Assembly: GCA_030584005.1 (NCBI GenBank)
Contig: CP129486.1
Coordinates: 2,043,933-2,107,932 of the forward strand
DNA from: Bdellovibrionota bacterium
GTDB taxonomy: Bacteria; Bdellovibrionota_C; UBA2361; JAFLCA01
Length of the DNA stretch: 64,000 bases
Direction: 5' to 3'
A model generated the notes under the pieces. It did not search any database. It was given only the letters and a program-made list of their open reading frames with translations, and had not been told where the DNA came from. Below are positions 47,082-56,669 of this stretch, piece after piece; positions within the stretch are counted from its first letter, which is position 1, and every line of letters begins with the position of its first letter. Position numbers and translations under genes: made by a program.

Positions 47082-48410
47082 TTAAGGCACTACAGGTCCC
47101 CAAGATGGCTCGAAGTCTCCGGAACGACCATCGGAGAGCTGCTTCACGTTACTGCCATCCTCGCGCATCATGGCTATGTGGAAGGGTCCTCCGCGCTTTC
47201 CAAACGTTGTTGCAAAAGCAAGGTAGCGTCCGTCAGGAGACCAATCAGGGTCCTCGTTGTCTCCTCCGCTCGTTAACTGGAGCGCATTCGAACCATTAGC
47301 GTCGACCGCATAGATTTGGAAACCACCATCTGAGCGGCACACGAAGGCGATACGATCGGCCTTCGGCGACCAGGCTGGCGAGGTACAGTAATTGGCGTTG
47401 ACGAAGCTAATGCGCTGGGCCGGTCCCCCGGAGAGATCGGATACGTAGATCTGCGGACCCCCGGCTCGATTGGAGCAAAATGCGAACCTTTGACCGTCCG
47501 GAGCGAGGCTTGGTGACACATTGATGGTCCCCGGCGGGGCCGACATCTTCCTGATGACATTCCCATCTCTGCCCATGATAACGATGTCCGAATCCCTTCC
47601 GGACGAGCGTGAGGTAAGAAAGGTACCATTGCCCAGGAACTTCGCGCCGATCTCCAGCCCCTCACCCCTCGAGATCTGACGGGTTGATCTCCTCATCACA
47701 TCGAGCAGGAACAGATCGGGCATGCGGCTCCTGTAAGAGATGTAGACCACATTCGCGCCCGAACTATCCCAGGACGGTGACAGGGCTAGACCGCGCTCGT
47801 TAGTGAGTCGCTGCATATTCGAGCCGTCCATATCCATGATGAACAGCTCCTTGAAACGTCCGACGCGCGATGAGTAGACGATTTGCGATCCAAACGGGCC
47901 ATACTGCCCGGTGAAGAATTTCATCACCTCATTGGCAAAACGATGCCCCATCCGGCTTATCTGTGTCGCATCCCCTTCGTACTCCTTGCCCAATACCATC
48001 TGTCGGCGGGGCACATCATAGAGGTACATGCGCACCCGTATGAGCTCTCCCACTACCTGCACCGTTCCCCGCACCAGGCCATCAGCGCCGATAACGCTCC
48101 AGTCTGAGTATGAAAATCCATCTGGACCGGGACAGCGCCCCGGCGTTTCTATGTAAGAGCCCGGGTCAATCACCTGAAAATAGCCGGAGAGATCCAGGTC
48201 TCGTGCCATTACTGCCGGGATCTTTGTTGCGGCCTCCGTCGTTCCCGATTCCAGGCAAAGCTGCGGAAGTGCCACAGGAATCAACCTTCCGGAACCTCGC
48301 ACGTAAATATCGGTTTGCGCCTCGGCGCCCGAGACGATGCTACCCGCCCAGAGCAGGGTCGCCATAAGGGGCAGCCATGACGCGCGATATGTCTTGATGA
48401 ATCGGGACAT
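47082..48410 (-). CDS. tolB: Tol-Pal system beta-propeller protein TolB
   Basis: This 442-residue periplasmic protein has a signal peptide, an N-terminal alpha/beta domain (IPVALPQLCLESG, DLDLSGYFQVIDPGSY) and a six-bladed propeller. The WD40-like motifs repeat: SPSWDSSGANVVYIS, SPSLAPDGQRFAFCSNRAG, SPAWSPKADRIAFVC and DPDWSPDGRYLAFAT. It binds Pal and TolA. ATG 48410 has GGAG 6-7 nt upstream; the ATG at 48422 is less likely. Confidence 0.96.
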   Translation of the reverse strand: MSRFIKTYRASWLPLMATLLWAGSIVSGAEAQTDIYVRGSGRLIPVALPQLCLESGTTEAATKIPAVMARDLDLSGYFQVIDPGSYIETPGRCPGPDGFSYSDWSVIGADGLVRGTVQVVGELIRVRMYLYDVPRRQMVLGKEYEGDATQISRMGHRFANEVMKFFTGQYGPFGSQIVYSSRVGRFKELFIMDMDGSNMQRLTNERGLALSPSWDSSGANVVYISYRSRMPDLFLLDVMRRSTRQISRGEGLEIGAKFLGNGTFLTSRSSGRDSDIVIMGRDGNVIRKMSAPPGTINVSPSLAPDGQRFAFCSNRAGGPQIYVSDLSGGPAQRISFVNANYCTSPAWSPKADRIAFVCRSDGGFQIYAVDANGSNALQLTSGGDNEDPDWSPDGRYLAFATTFGKRGGPFHIAMMREDGSNVKQLSDGRSGDFEPSWGPVVP

Positions 48411-48512
48411 AACGATCTCCACATTTTTTCAAGTTTAAAGAGGAAGATTACGGTGGCTGTGGCTCGCTCCGCAAGACATGAGCGTGCGGTTCATCCGGGG
48501 CAATCTACTGCA

Positions 48513-49373
48513 CTATTCCCTCGGATCGAAGGTAATACGCACTTCCTTGAAAAATTCGTATACCGATGCCGGTGGCGGCGGCACGGGAGACGCTTTTCTG
48601 ACGGCTCGAAGCACCGAGTCATCAAAACCACTATTGCCCGACGATTTAGCTAGGACGATGTTGGACAGCTCCCCGCGCTCGCTAATAGCAAAGGTGACCT
48701 GAGCCACTAGCTCGGCTGAAGTGTCAAACCAGGTCCATCCACCCTTCACGTGCCGCTTCAGCAGCTGCTGATACACGAAGAACTCGGGCGGGCGCACCAC
48801 TCCTCCGCCCATCTTGTTGCCCCCAAGCTTCGCGGCCCCGAATCCCTTCCCGCCTGCATCGGTTGATTCCCCAAGGTATCGCTGTGTGGCCTGCTGTAGT
48901 TGACGGTTGATTTCGGCGAGGGAGGGGGTCTTGGCCGGCGCCGGGGTGCTTTTCTTCTTTGGCGTTGCTGTCGGCTTCGGGGTCGGCTTCTTTTCCTCTT
49001 GCTTAGGTATTACAACCTCCTCCTGCTTTGGTTCTTCTTTGACCTTGTCCTCGGCTTTTATTTCCGGCTTTAACTCAGGCTTTTCCGGTTCTTTAACCTC
49101 CTCTGGTTTGGCGGCAACCTTTTTGGGAGGTGGTGGTGAGACCTTGGGCTCCTCTTTCTGGGGGATCTGGGCTACCCCTCCGATCTGTTTGCCCCCCTCT
49201 AAGGTAATCGAATATACCACCTGCTCATCGGGGAATGGCGGGGCGTAGGATTTCGAGTAGAGGAATACCGCCAGCAGCGCCGCGTGCGCTACTACCGAGC
49301 AAGAAAACCCAGTTGCCACATAGCGCCCCTCCTTTTCGTTGCGGGAGGGGCGATACAGCACGCTATTCCGCAT
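48513..49373 (-). CDS. tolA: TolA-like protein with TonB-type C-terminus
   Basis: This 286-residue inner-membrane protein spans the periplasm to connect TolQR with TolB/Pal. A single helix at about residues 20-38 is followed by a Pro/Lys/Glu-rich spacer (residues ~70-155). The C-terminal domain (LLKRHVKGGWTWFDTSAELVAQVTFAISERGELSNIVLAKSSGN, then FDDSVLRAVRKASPVPPPP) is of the TonB/TolA class. By composition it could be called TonB, but the tolQR-tolB-pal context makes TolA function likely. The spacer is far shorter than in E. coli TolA. Confidence 0.9.
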   Translation of the reverse strand: MRNSVLYRPSRNEKEGRYVATGFSCSVVAHAALLAVFLYSKSYAPPFPDEQVVYSITLEGGKQIGGVAQIPQKEEPKVSPPPPKKVAAKPEEVKEPEKPELKPEIKAEDKVKEEPKQEEVVIPKQEEKKPTPKPTATPKKKSTPAPAKTPSLAEINRQLQQATQRYLGESTDAGGKGFGAAKLGGNKMGGGVVRPPEFFVYQQLLKRHVKGGWTWFDTSAELVAQVTFAISERGELSNIVLAKSSGNSGFDDSVLRAVRKASPVPPPPASVYEFFKEVRITFDPRE

Positions 49374-49496
49374 ATCCGTTACCAAAAACCTGCCCCAGGC
49401 CGTGCAGGCCGTAGGGTCAGTCGTGCTCCGGCGAAATCACCTCTCATCTATGATGTAGGTTATTCGACCGCATAAAAACTTTTTTCACTATCGCGG

Positions 49497-49925
49497 CTAA
49501 CGACCCTCAGGAGCAGCCGAGACGAGTCCAATCTGAGTGACCCCTCCAGCGTGCAGCTGCCCCATCACCTCCATAACGCGGCCATAGTGCAGCGCGGTGT
49601 CAGCTTTAATATAAACCTTCTGCTCCTCAGGGGGCCGCTGCTCCATTACCGCCCGCACCTTAGTGGCCACTTCCGTCACAGCAAGCTTGTTGCCGGAGCC
49701 TAGATAGACCTGACCCTCCTTATCGATGGAAAGTACAATCTGCTCCGCGCTGCCCTTAAGGGCCCCCGTTGAGGCCTTAGGCAGGTTCACATCCACCCCC
49801 TGCTGGAGCATTGGCGCCGTGACCATGAAAATCACGAGAAGCACCAACATGACATCCACGAGGGGTGTGACGTTAATGGCAGCCACGGGCTCGTCGTGCG
49901 CTATTCTGCTGATTCCTCCCGCCAT
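49497..49925 (-). CDS. tolR: TolR (ExbD family)
   Basis: This 142-residue inner-membrane protein has one helix (residues ~21-40) carrying the essential Asp D24 in NVTPLVDVMLVLLVIFMV and a periplasmic domain ending in YGRVMEVMGQLHAGGVTQIGLVSAA. With TolQ it forms the proton-driven motor for TolA. AGGTGG lies about 10 nt before the ATG, and it starts 2 nt after the tolQ stop. Confidence 0.95.
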   Translation of the reverse strand: MAGGISRIAHDEPVAAINVTPLVDVMLVLLVIFMVTAPMLQQGVDVNLPKASTGALKGSAEQIVLSIDKEGQVYLGSGNKLAVTEVATKVRAVMEQRPPEEQKVYIKADTALHYGRVMEVMGQLHAGGVTQIGLVSAAPEGR

Positions 49926-49927
49926 AC

Positions 49928-50626
49928 TTATGCATCCACCTGTTCTTTAGCCACGTTCACGAACTCTGCACTGAATCGTTGCATCAACTCGCGGAATCGC
50001 CGCACGGCCACCGCGCAGTAGTTATAGGCAACGGCGGCGGGGATGGCCGCAGCGAGCCCCACCGCGGTGGCAACGAGCGCCTCTGAAATACCCGGTGCGA
50101 CAGCTTGTATCGTAGTCGACTTAGCATAGCTCAGCCCGTGAAAAGCATTCATGATGCCCCACACGGTGCCAAATAGACCGATAAATGGAGCCGCGCTCGC
50201 CACTGTGGCTAAAAAAGTAATGCCTTTCTCCAGCTTCGCGACTTCATCGAATTCCGCCCGATTGAGGGCCCTCTCGACCGTCTCTAAATTATGACCGGTT
50301 ACCAAGTCCTTGCCCCTCTCCCCGGAGCGACGGAATATATGGCCGAGCTCCTTGTGCCCAGCTTCGAAAAGCTTGGCTAATGGACTGGCCTCCAGCCGGC
50401 GGGCGGTGTCCTCAATCCGGACAAAATTTCGACTTTCCCAAAACAGCGAGCTGAATTCATCGGATTCCTCGCGCGCCTTTCGAAACTGCAAATATTTGGC
50501 GATGGTGATTGTCCAGCTCCACACTGACAATACGATCAACAACAGAAGGACGGCCTGAACGACCGGTCCAGAACCGAGCACCATATGCAGGATGCCCGCG
50601 GTATTTGTGGCTGCAACTTCGTCCAT
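49928..50626 (-). CDS. tolQ: TolQ (ExbB family)
   Basis: This 232-residue inner-membrane protein has three helices: residues ~22-42, 135-158 (GITFLATVASAAPFIGLFGTVWGIMNAF) and 170-195 (APGISEALVATAVGLAAAIPAAVAYNY). The GLFGTVWGIM and EALVATAVGLAAAIPA signatures are those of TolQ/ExbB proton channels. It is the first gene of the tol cluster. The ribosome binding site is weak. Confidence 0.95.
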   Translation of the reverse strand: MDEVAATNTAGILHMVLGSGPVVQAVLLLLIVLSVWSWTITIAKYLQFRKAREESDEFSSLFWESRNFVRIEDTARRLEASPLAKLFEAGHKELGHIFRRSGERGKDLVTGHNLETVERALNRAEFDEVAKLEKGITFLATVASAAPFIGLFGTVWGIMNAFHGLSYAKSTTIQAVAPGISEALVATAVGLAAAIPAAVAYNYCAVAVRRFRELMQRFSAEFVNVAKEQVDA

Positions 50627-51103
50627 GACTCTTTTTTACCTAGATTGCTATGACGTTTTGATGACCTGCGTCTTCACCTCTCCCGCCAACGACATGCCCG
50701 CTGGCGGATCAAGAGTCTGTTCGTCGAGGCATTTATTCGGCAAGCTACACTCGCCTGCGCTCACCCCTGAAGCGGGCTATTCCGCACATCACGCCCAGCA
50801 GACACCCCTCTAAACAGCTCTACGCGACCCGCATATTTAACACCATCTCAGAACTTCGTACCAGATCGTCTGATGCGAGAGGTCAAATGAACGCGCTTCC
50901 CAGAAGCACTATCCGGACTCCTCCAGCGAGGAGCGCCTCTGCCAATGCCCCAACTTGACCACAGTCATGAGGCGGCGCACCGACTTGACGGGCGCAGGCC
51001 TTTCCCTCGGCCAAATTCATTGACAGTATGCATTGCCCGGCTTACATGATCACTCTCTGCTTATTATGAAAAACCTCTGGAGACCCTCGAAAGGAACATC
51101 GCT
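50627..51103. other. Divergent intergenic region between tolQ and gap
   Basis: This 477-nt region carries the upstream sequences of two divergent operons. No open frame in it is convincing. A perfect -35 box for the plus strand lies near 51,020. Confidence 0.5.
51020..51048 (+). promoter_or_regulatory. Possible promoter of gap-tpiA
   Basis: A perfect TTGACA at 51020-51025 is followed, after 17 bases, by TACATG at 51043-51048, a poor -10 (3 of 6). The start codon lies 56 nt further on. The -35 is good but the weak -10 makes this tentative. Confidence 0.35.
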
Positions 51104-52114
51104 ATGACGCTTCGAATTGCAATTAATGGCTTCGGCAGGATCGGAAGAGTTATTGCCAGGCTCATGCATAGTCAGGCCCGCTCAAACATTCAACTTGTCG
51201 GCATTAATGACCTTACCAACGCCCAAACACTCGCCCACCTTCTGGCATTCGATTCTGTTCATGGTCGCTTTGCAGGTGAAGTGCAGGCCCAAGACAACAG
51301 CATCCGAGTAAACGGCCAATCCATTGCAGTCAGTGCCGAGAAGGACCCCGCCAAGCTGCCATGGAAGGCACTGGGAGCTGATATTGTCCTCGAATGCACC
51401 GGGGCGTTCCGTACCAAGGAAAAAGTGAGCGGCCACTTTGCAGCAGGCGCCAAGAAGGTCCTTATCTCTGCCCCGGCCGACGACCCAGATCTGACCGTAG
51501 TGTACGGAGTGAACCACGACGCTTATGATCCAAGCGCGCATCAGGTGTTAAGTTGCGCTTCATGCACCACAAACTGCCTGGCACCCGTTGCCAAAGTGCT
51601 CCTAGACAGTTTTGGTATCGAACGTGGAACCATGACCACAGTGCACTCCTATACCAATGACCAAAACATTCTAGACCTCCCCCACAAGGACCTGCGGCGT
51701 GCACGTGCGGCGGCTCTATCTATGATTCCCACCACCACTGGCGCCGCCAAGGCGGTCGGCAAGGTTCTGCCCGCATTGAAAGGCAAGGTTGATGGATTCT
51801 CAATTCGCGTACCTACCCCCAACGTATCGGTAGTTGATTTTGTTGCCGAGCTTCAGCGCGACACGACCAAGGAAGAGGTGAATGAAGTACTGCGCCGCGC
51901 CTCCGCGGGGCCGCTCAAGGGAATACTCGATTGGACAGACCTTCCGCTCGTCTCCTCCGATTTTATGGGCAATACATTGTCCTCGACCGTGGATACCCTT
52001 TCTACGATGGTAATCCAGGGACGCATGGCCAAGGTTGTAGCTTGGTACGATAACGAATGTGGGTTCTCGGCACGAATGCTCGACGTAGTAGAGTATATCG
52101 GCAAGAAACTTTAG
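51104..52114 (+). CDS. gap: Glyceraldehyde-3-phosphate dehydrogenase, type I
   Basis: This 336-residue glycolytic enzyme has the Rossmann motif INGFGRIGR, D36 in VGINDLTN (NAD preference), the active-site SCASCTTNCLAP with catalytic C154, and H181 in TTVHSYTND. NECGFSARMLD is near the C-terminus. AAGGA lies 8 nt before the ATG. It is followed by tpiA at 42 nt. Confidence 0.97.
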   Translation: MTLRIAINGFGRIGRVIARLMHSQARSNIQLVGINDLTNAQTLAHLLAFDSVHGRFAGEVQAQDNSIRVNGQSIAVSAEKDPAKLPWKALGADIVLECTGAFRTKEKVSGHFAAGAKKVLISAPADDPDLTVVYGVNHDAYDPSAHQVLSCASCTTNCLAPVAKVLLDSFGIERGTMTTVHSYTNDQNILDLPHKDLRRARAAALSMIPTTTGAAKAVGKVLPALKGKVDGFSIRVPTPNVSVVDFVAELQRDTTKEEVNEVLRRASAGPLKGILDWTDLPLVSSDFMGNTLSSTVDTLSTMVIQGRMAKVVAWYDNECGFSARMLDVVEYIGKKL

Positions 52115-52156
52115 TTCGTGGGAATCAGGCTAAGGGCATGACTGGGGAATAGCTGC

Positions 52157-52918
52157 ATGGGGCCACTCAAAGAGTCGCAGCGAAGCTCAGCCAGCTTGGT
52201 CGTATGCAACTGGAAAGCGTACCTGGGTATAGAGGAGAGCGTGACGCTGGCCCGAAATGCCCTGGCTCTAGCGCGCAGCCATGCCACGGCCCTTTGGATC
52301 GCTCCTTCGATGCTGTCTCTCGGCAGCGTGGCGCAGGCGGTCCGAGGCTCGATGGTCGCGGTAGGGGCGCAAAATTGCTTCTGGGATGGCAAAGGTGCCT
52401 TCACCGGGGAATGCACGGCAGATGAGCTCATTGAACTCGGCTGTACTTTCGCTATTGTTGGACACTCCGAGCGTCGCAACCTATTCGGAGAAACAAGTGC
52501 ATCGGCAGCCAAACGTGCTCACGCACTCCTTCGAAGCGGATTGGGGGTGATTTGCTGCGTCGGAGAGAGTGCCCATGAACGCGCACAGGGGCACACCCTC
52601 GAAACAATCCTTGAGCAGCTCGCACCTCTGTTCCCTGCTCCTCTCGCCCGCCCCGGTCAGATGATCATCGCTTACGAGCCGGTGTGGTCCGTGGGCTCAG
52701 GTCAGACCCCAACGGCATCTCAGATTCATGAGGTGCATGAACTGATTAAAACTCACGCCGCTCAACATGTGGAGAACCTTCGGGTGCTGTACGGAGGCAG
52801 TGTGACCGCAGCGAACGCAGCCGAGCTTGCGCGGGCACCATCGGTAGCGGGATTTCTCGTCGGGGGCGCCTCCACTAAACTCGACAGCCTGAAGGCCCTG
52901 CTCGATACCCTCGGATAG
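52157..52918 (+). CDS. tpiA: Triosephosphate isomerase
   Basis: This 253-residue TIM barrel interconverts dihydroxyacetone phosphate and glyceraldehyde-3-phosphate. The catalytic residues are K20 in VCNWKAY, H103 in IVGHSERR and E174 in AYEPVWSVGSGQTP. LYGGSVTAANA and FLVGGAS bind phosphate. The loop-6 text SVGSG replaces the usual AIGTG. pgk, often between gap and tpiA, is missing from this operon. Confidence 0.96.
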   Translation: MGPLKESQRSSASLVVCNWKAYLGIEESVTLARNALALARSHATALWIAPSMLSLGSVAQAVRGSMVAVGAQNCFWDGKGAFTGECTADELIELGCTFAIVGHSERRNLFGETSASAAKRAHALLRSGLGVICCVGESAHERAQGHTLETILEQLAPLFPAPLARPGQMIIAYEPVWSVGSGQTPTASQIHEVHELIKTHAAQHVENLRVLYGGSVTAANAAELARAPSVAGFLVGGASTKLDSLKALLDTLG

Positions 52919-52933
52919 CGCGCTGCTCAGAGT

Positions 52934-54067
52934 TTAGAATACGGAGTACTCCTTGCGCTCTCTCTTAGCCGGATCGGAGTGGTAGCGGAAGAATCTGTCG
53001 GCATTCAGGTCGCCCTGCTTGAAGGGAAGTTCGAAGAAGAAGGTCGCCGGCGACCATGAGAAGTGCCGTAGCTTTGGATAAAAGAAGTAGCTCTTCTCGT
53101 ATATTGCGCCGTTGATATCCCAGGCCTTGAAGGTCAGTATTTTCTTGCCATCGAGCTCTGACAAGAATACGCGCGAGATGCCCTCCGGATCAGCCGCTGG
53201 CACCAACACTTCACGCATAAAGGTGCCGTTTCCATATACGGCCAGCCGCTTCACATCGCGATTGCGCAAGCGGATCGTTACATACACGTTCACGTTAGAG
53301 TCGGGGCTATAGCGCCGCCACTTGTCGCCGGGCTGCATGATGCTTACTCTTTCGATCTCGATCTTGGGGTTGAAGGCCAATGTGTATTCGAGTTTTTCAC
53401 GCTGGGCCCTTGAATTCTCGAGCAGAGGCCCGAGATCTATCTTCTTCCAGGCCAGGAAATCGGCTCGTTCGACCCCTTCGCGAATCATCGCATTAGTGAC
53501 GGACTGGCTCAGCCATTCGAGGTACTGCAAAGCCTGCTCGGGTTGGAGCTGCACCTGTGTGTTGGTAAGGAGCGCATCAATGCCGCTGACGAGGCTAACC
53601 AGGCCAAATCGTGAGTTCACATGCTGGACTGAGATCGAGGAGGCCAACGCTGCGGCTTCGTCGCGCGCCTTGTAAAGCGCATTCCTCACCGCGCCCTCCC
53701 GAATATCCGGCCAGGTGACGGCTCTCCCGCCAAGAATTGCTTCCGCGGTTGTACCGGAAAGCGCAGCCGCGCTCGGTACACCGCTTCGCTCCTGTACCAA
53801 TCGATCGATATAACCGCTATCAAGAAGCGCGGACACCTGAGCCAAGGGGCTTTCCTTCTGGGGCACTGCGGGAAGATCTACTGTGGGAGCCTTATCCACC
53901 TGACGGGCGCTGCGCGAGGATGCGCTTTCTGAGCCAGCTCCAAACTGGAAATCGACGAGCTCAGGAATAAAGAAAAGCGCCACGACCATTACCACCACGA
54001 GCGCGGTGATCATGAGGCTGCTGCGATTGAATCGCGCTATGGGTAGACTGGCGGCGATATTGTTCAC
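52934..54067 (-). CDS. Membrane-anchored protein of unknown function
   Basis: This 377-residue protein has one N-terminal helix (residues ~17-36, LMITALVVVMVVALFFI) and a large domain expected in the periplasm. A helical region comes first (SALLDSGYIDRLVQERSGV; EQALQYLEWLSQSVTNAMIREG). A beta-rich half follows, with PKIEIERVSIMQPGDKWRRYSPDSNVNVYVTIRLRNRD broken by YGNGTFMREVLVPA, and FYPKLRHFSW. The start is GTG without a ribosome binding site. I recognise no family. It converges with tpiA, with 15 nt between stops. Confidence 0.75.
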   Translation of the reverse strand: MNNIAASLPIARFNRSSLMITALVVVMVVALFFIPELVDFQFGAGSESASSRSARQVDKAPTVDLPAVPQKESPLAQVSALLDSGYIDRLVQERSGVPSAAALSGTTAEAILGGRAVTWPDIREGAVRNALYKARDEAAALASSISVQHVNSRFGLVSLVSGIDALLTNTQVQLQPEQALQYLEWLSQSVTNAMIREGVERADFLAWKKIDLGPLLENSRAQREKLEYTLAFNPKIEIERVSIMQPGDKWRRYSPDSNVNVYVTIRLRNRDVKRLAVYGNGTFMREVLVPAADPEGISRVFLSELDGKKILTFKAWDINGAIYEKSYFFYPKLRHFSWSPATFFFELPFKQGDLNADRFFRYHSDPAKRERKEYSVF

Positions 54068-54305
54068 AAAAATAGCGTTTTCAGCGCCCTGGCTAATACA
54101 ACAAATCTAGTAATTTCAACCAATTACAACCAGCCTGCGACGCGCTTACAACAATTATAATTGGCTGCTGAATCTTACTCAAATCGATTCAGACATGCGA
54201 ATGAGCCAACGCCGATAAGTAGAGAACTCGGCCTTAACCGTAATATGGCCATTGGCAACATGTTTAGCTCACCACCATGCCACCACGAAACGTCAGCTAT
54301 GGCCC

Positions 54306-54788
54306 TCATGCTCCAGACTCTCTTCCACTGTATCTTCTGTGCCACTCTTGAAGCACCAGTAGGAGCTCGTCCAACGAAACGCCGAAGTTTTCCGGTAAGC
54401 AGCCTTCCCAATCAGTCAGCTTTGCAGAAATGCGGCGCGCAATCCTTTGACTTCGGAACTCCGGGGTGAAATTGAATCCGACCACGATTCCTCCGCCTCG
54501 AGGAAGAACGCAACTCCCAAATTCCTTTATATCGGACCATCGGAACTGCTTACGACGATACAAGCTCGAGACCATAAAACCCTCCGGTGATAGTTTCAAG
54601 TATCCACTCCCTGGAAGAAGGGAAACAAGGCTCACCAGAGTTGCTAAGCCAAAGAAGGCTGTGACGAAAAGGCCCGCAAGCTTTTGGTCTAAAATCATCA
54701 TGACACCGATGGCCGTGAAGGCCGCGGATATCAGAAGCATCATGAACCATTTTTTTCGGCTTGGCTTGAAGATCATCTCGTTGGCCAT
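54306..54788 (-). CDS. STM3941-like PH-domain membrane protein
   Basis: This 160-residue protein has two N-terminal helices (KWFMMLLISAAFTAIGVMMIL and LFVTAFFGLATLVSLVSLL) followed by a PH-like beta domain. The tail YLKLSPEGFMVSSLYRRKQFRWSDIKEFG...LPENFGVSLDELLLVLQEWHRRY matches the STM3941 family (residue runs 'LPDTYGMS...LL..WR'). Its function is not known. The gene stands alone. Confidence 0.8.
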   Translation of the reverse strand: MANEMIFKPSRKKWFMMLLISAAFTAIGVMMILDQKLAGLFVTAFFGLATLVSLVSLLPGSGYLKLSPEGFMVSSLYRRKQFRWSDIKEFGSCVLPRGGGIVVGFNFTPEFRSQRIARRISAKLTDWEGCLPENFGVSLDELLLVLQEWHRRYSGRESGA

Positions 54789-55048
54789 CGTGGGTCTCTT
54801 ACCACTTTAGATGCACATACCCCATATGGAGTGCTTCTCTATAACATGCGCACAGCCCCGATCCGCTCATCCGCTTTCAACCCCTGGGGATGCGGTGCCA
54901 TCGAGGGAAACAACTTCGACTTGCTTCGGGGGCGCGCGTAAGGATCAATGTCAACTTCGTCTTCCGCAAGCCAAGGCCATCGCAGGATTATCCCTAACCA
55001 CAAATTGGTCAACGCTGGAACTCTCTCCAGATTGACACACCCCGCTGC

Positions 55049-55489
55049 TCAGGACGGCTCTTCGCTTCCATCGCGCTCAAAACTAATACGTAGGCTGCCT
55101 CCTCGCACCATCCTTGTGTCGCCTCGACTTAGGTCCAGGATAAGCACGTTATCTTTTAAGATAAAAGGAACCTCCTTCGAACCATGACCACAGTCAATCC
55201 TCAGGATTGCAGGGCCGACGCTCCGATAGTGACACCATTGCATCATTTGGGGCCATCGCTCCGTGCCAGGGGGAACAGAGTTCACTGCATCTGGTTTAAA
55301 TTCTAACCGTCGATGAATCCACCAGGTGTGATCACCAATGACCACAGACCGAACGAGTCCCGTCTCTTCATCTTGCAAATCGCTTCCGATATATCGCCAT
55401 GTCCCACGCAATTCGCCGGTAGTTTCTTCTTGCCAGCCGAGCAAGGCCAGCAACAAAAACCCATACAAGGGATATACGCCGAGTTTCAT
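55049..55489 (-). CDS. Small exported protein with lipocalin-like domain
   Basis: From ATG 55489 this is 146 residues with a short signal segment (KLGVYPLYGFLLLALLG) and a beta-rich domain beginning LRGTWRYIGSDL, the 'GTW' opening of lipocalin-like domains. VIGDHTWWIHRRLEFKPDA and VRGGSLRISFERD follow. Longer starts up to 55642 would overlap the upstream gene and lack signals. The call of domain is tentative. It follows the first substrate-binding protein by 97 nt. Confidence 0.65.
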   Translation of the reverse strand: MKLGVYPLYGFLLLALLGWQEETTGELRGTWRYIGSDLQDEETGLVRSVVIGDHTWWIHRRLEFKPDAVNSVPPGTERWPQMMQWCHYRSVGPAILRIDCGHGSKEVPFILKDNVLILDLSRGDTRMVRGGSLRISFERDGSEEPS

Positions 55490-55586
55490 ATAACGATCAC
55501 CAGATGCGCCTGCGGAGTAGGTCAAAACATTACCACACACTCTGCCAGGAGCGGACGTTTTCCTAAAGCCGGAATGATCCCTTGTG

Positions 55587-56669
55587 TCACCATGACAGAG
55601 CCGGACCATCCAAGCTCTCTCCCGCAACTTGAGAGATCTCAACTGATCGATTCAAAATAGTGCGGTCTGGCCCGAAACGAATCAGTCCGGAAGCTCCCTC
55701 AAACTCAATGGCAGCAAACGCAGTCGACAATGCCCTAGCATTATTGTCGGGAAGTTCCTCACCGATTCTCGCGTAAAGTTTTACCGCGTCATATGAAGTA
55801 GCAGCATATAGGGCGGGATCTTCATTGAATCTCTGCCGGTATCTGGTCTCAAACTCTACCGATGCTTTCGGATAACGAGGGAAATAAGCTCCGTTCAGTG
55901 CGCCTGCAGCGGACTCGAGCCTCTGCCGATCCAATTGGCGAGTGAGTAGCGGTCCCCTATACCCTGCAGCACGGAGTGCCTTGGGAGCATTACCCCACCA
56001 AACTGAAATATAAACAGCATCGGGTTTGGATTCTTGAACTTTCAGTGCCTCGATTCTCACATCGGGGGCGTCTGGAAGCGAATCTGCAAAGTAGACCACC
56101 TCGCCGCCAAGTTCCTTCAATCTAGATGCGAAGAGCTGCCCCTGGACTAACTCCGCCGGATGCTGGCTCGCAAAGACAGCTATTCTCCTCCATCCCCGCC
56201 CTACCGCGAACGCAGCGAGCGCCTTCGTCATCAGGTCTTCCGGCGGCATCGTATTGAAGATATTACTGGCGGTCTTGCTAAAGTCGGACACCGTCATTGA
56301 AGGTGTAACCAGAATCAGATTCTCCTGGGCCGCAAGCGGCGCCAGAGCCATGCCCGCCTGTGTCCAGGAGGGGCCTATGATCATCCGAATGCCTGGATCG
56401 GAAACGAGCGCTCGAAATGCCGTGATACTCTCAGAGGGTGTTGTTTCGCGAGAATCCTCAACTCGAGCGACCAGTTTTCTACCCCTTATACCACCGTGGG
56501 CATTCACCTCCTCAATAGCCATGATGGCTCCGTTTCGAGAATGTTGCCCCCACTGAGCGCACTCGCCAGACAGGCACAATAATATTCCAATTCTCTCCTC
56601 TGCGGGATTCGCCGCTTGGGCTCCTGAGGCAGATATCAGTAAAGCAAACAGAAGGACAAGTCTTCTCAT
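55587..56669 (-). CDS. Periplasmic substrate-binding protein, Liv family (orphan 1)
   Basis: This type-I periplasmic binding protein of about 360 residues belongs to the branched-chain amino-acid class. It has a signal peptide (RRLVLLFALLISASGAQA) and then IGILLCLSGECAQWGQHSRNGAIMAIEEVNAHGGIRGRKLVARVEDSRETTPSE. The two-lobe fold continues with IGPSWTQAGMALAPLAAQENLILVTPS and YFPRYPKASVEFETRYRQRF...ATSYDAVKLYARI. The ligand cannot be told. No ABC permease or ATPase gene is close. I start at ATG 56669, which gives the signal peptide. Confidence 0.9.
   Translation of the reverse strand: MRRLVLLFALLISASGAQAANPAEERIGILLCLSGECAQWGQHSRNGAIMAIEEVNAHGGIRGRKLVARVEDSRETTPSESITAFRALVSDPGIRMIIGPSWTQAGMALAPLAAQENLILVTPSMTVSDFSKTASNIFNTMPPEDLMTKALAAFAVGRGWRRIAVFASQHPAELVQGQLFASRLKELGGEVVYFADSLPDAPDVRIEALKVQESKPDAVYISVWWGNAPKALRAAGYRGPLLTRQLDRQRLESAAGALNGAYFPRYPKASVEFETRYRQRFNEDPALYAATSYDAVKLYARIGEELPDNNARALSTAFAAIEFEGASGLIRFGPDRTILNRSVEISQVAGESLDGPALSW

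Noticed and set aside
54152..54163. CAATTATAATTG palindrome
   Set aside because: A 12-bp AT-rich palindrome in an AT-rich intergenic stretch is likely by chance, and no promoter boxes support it.
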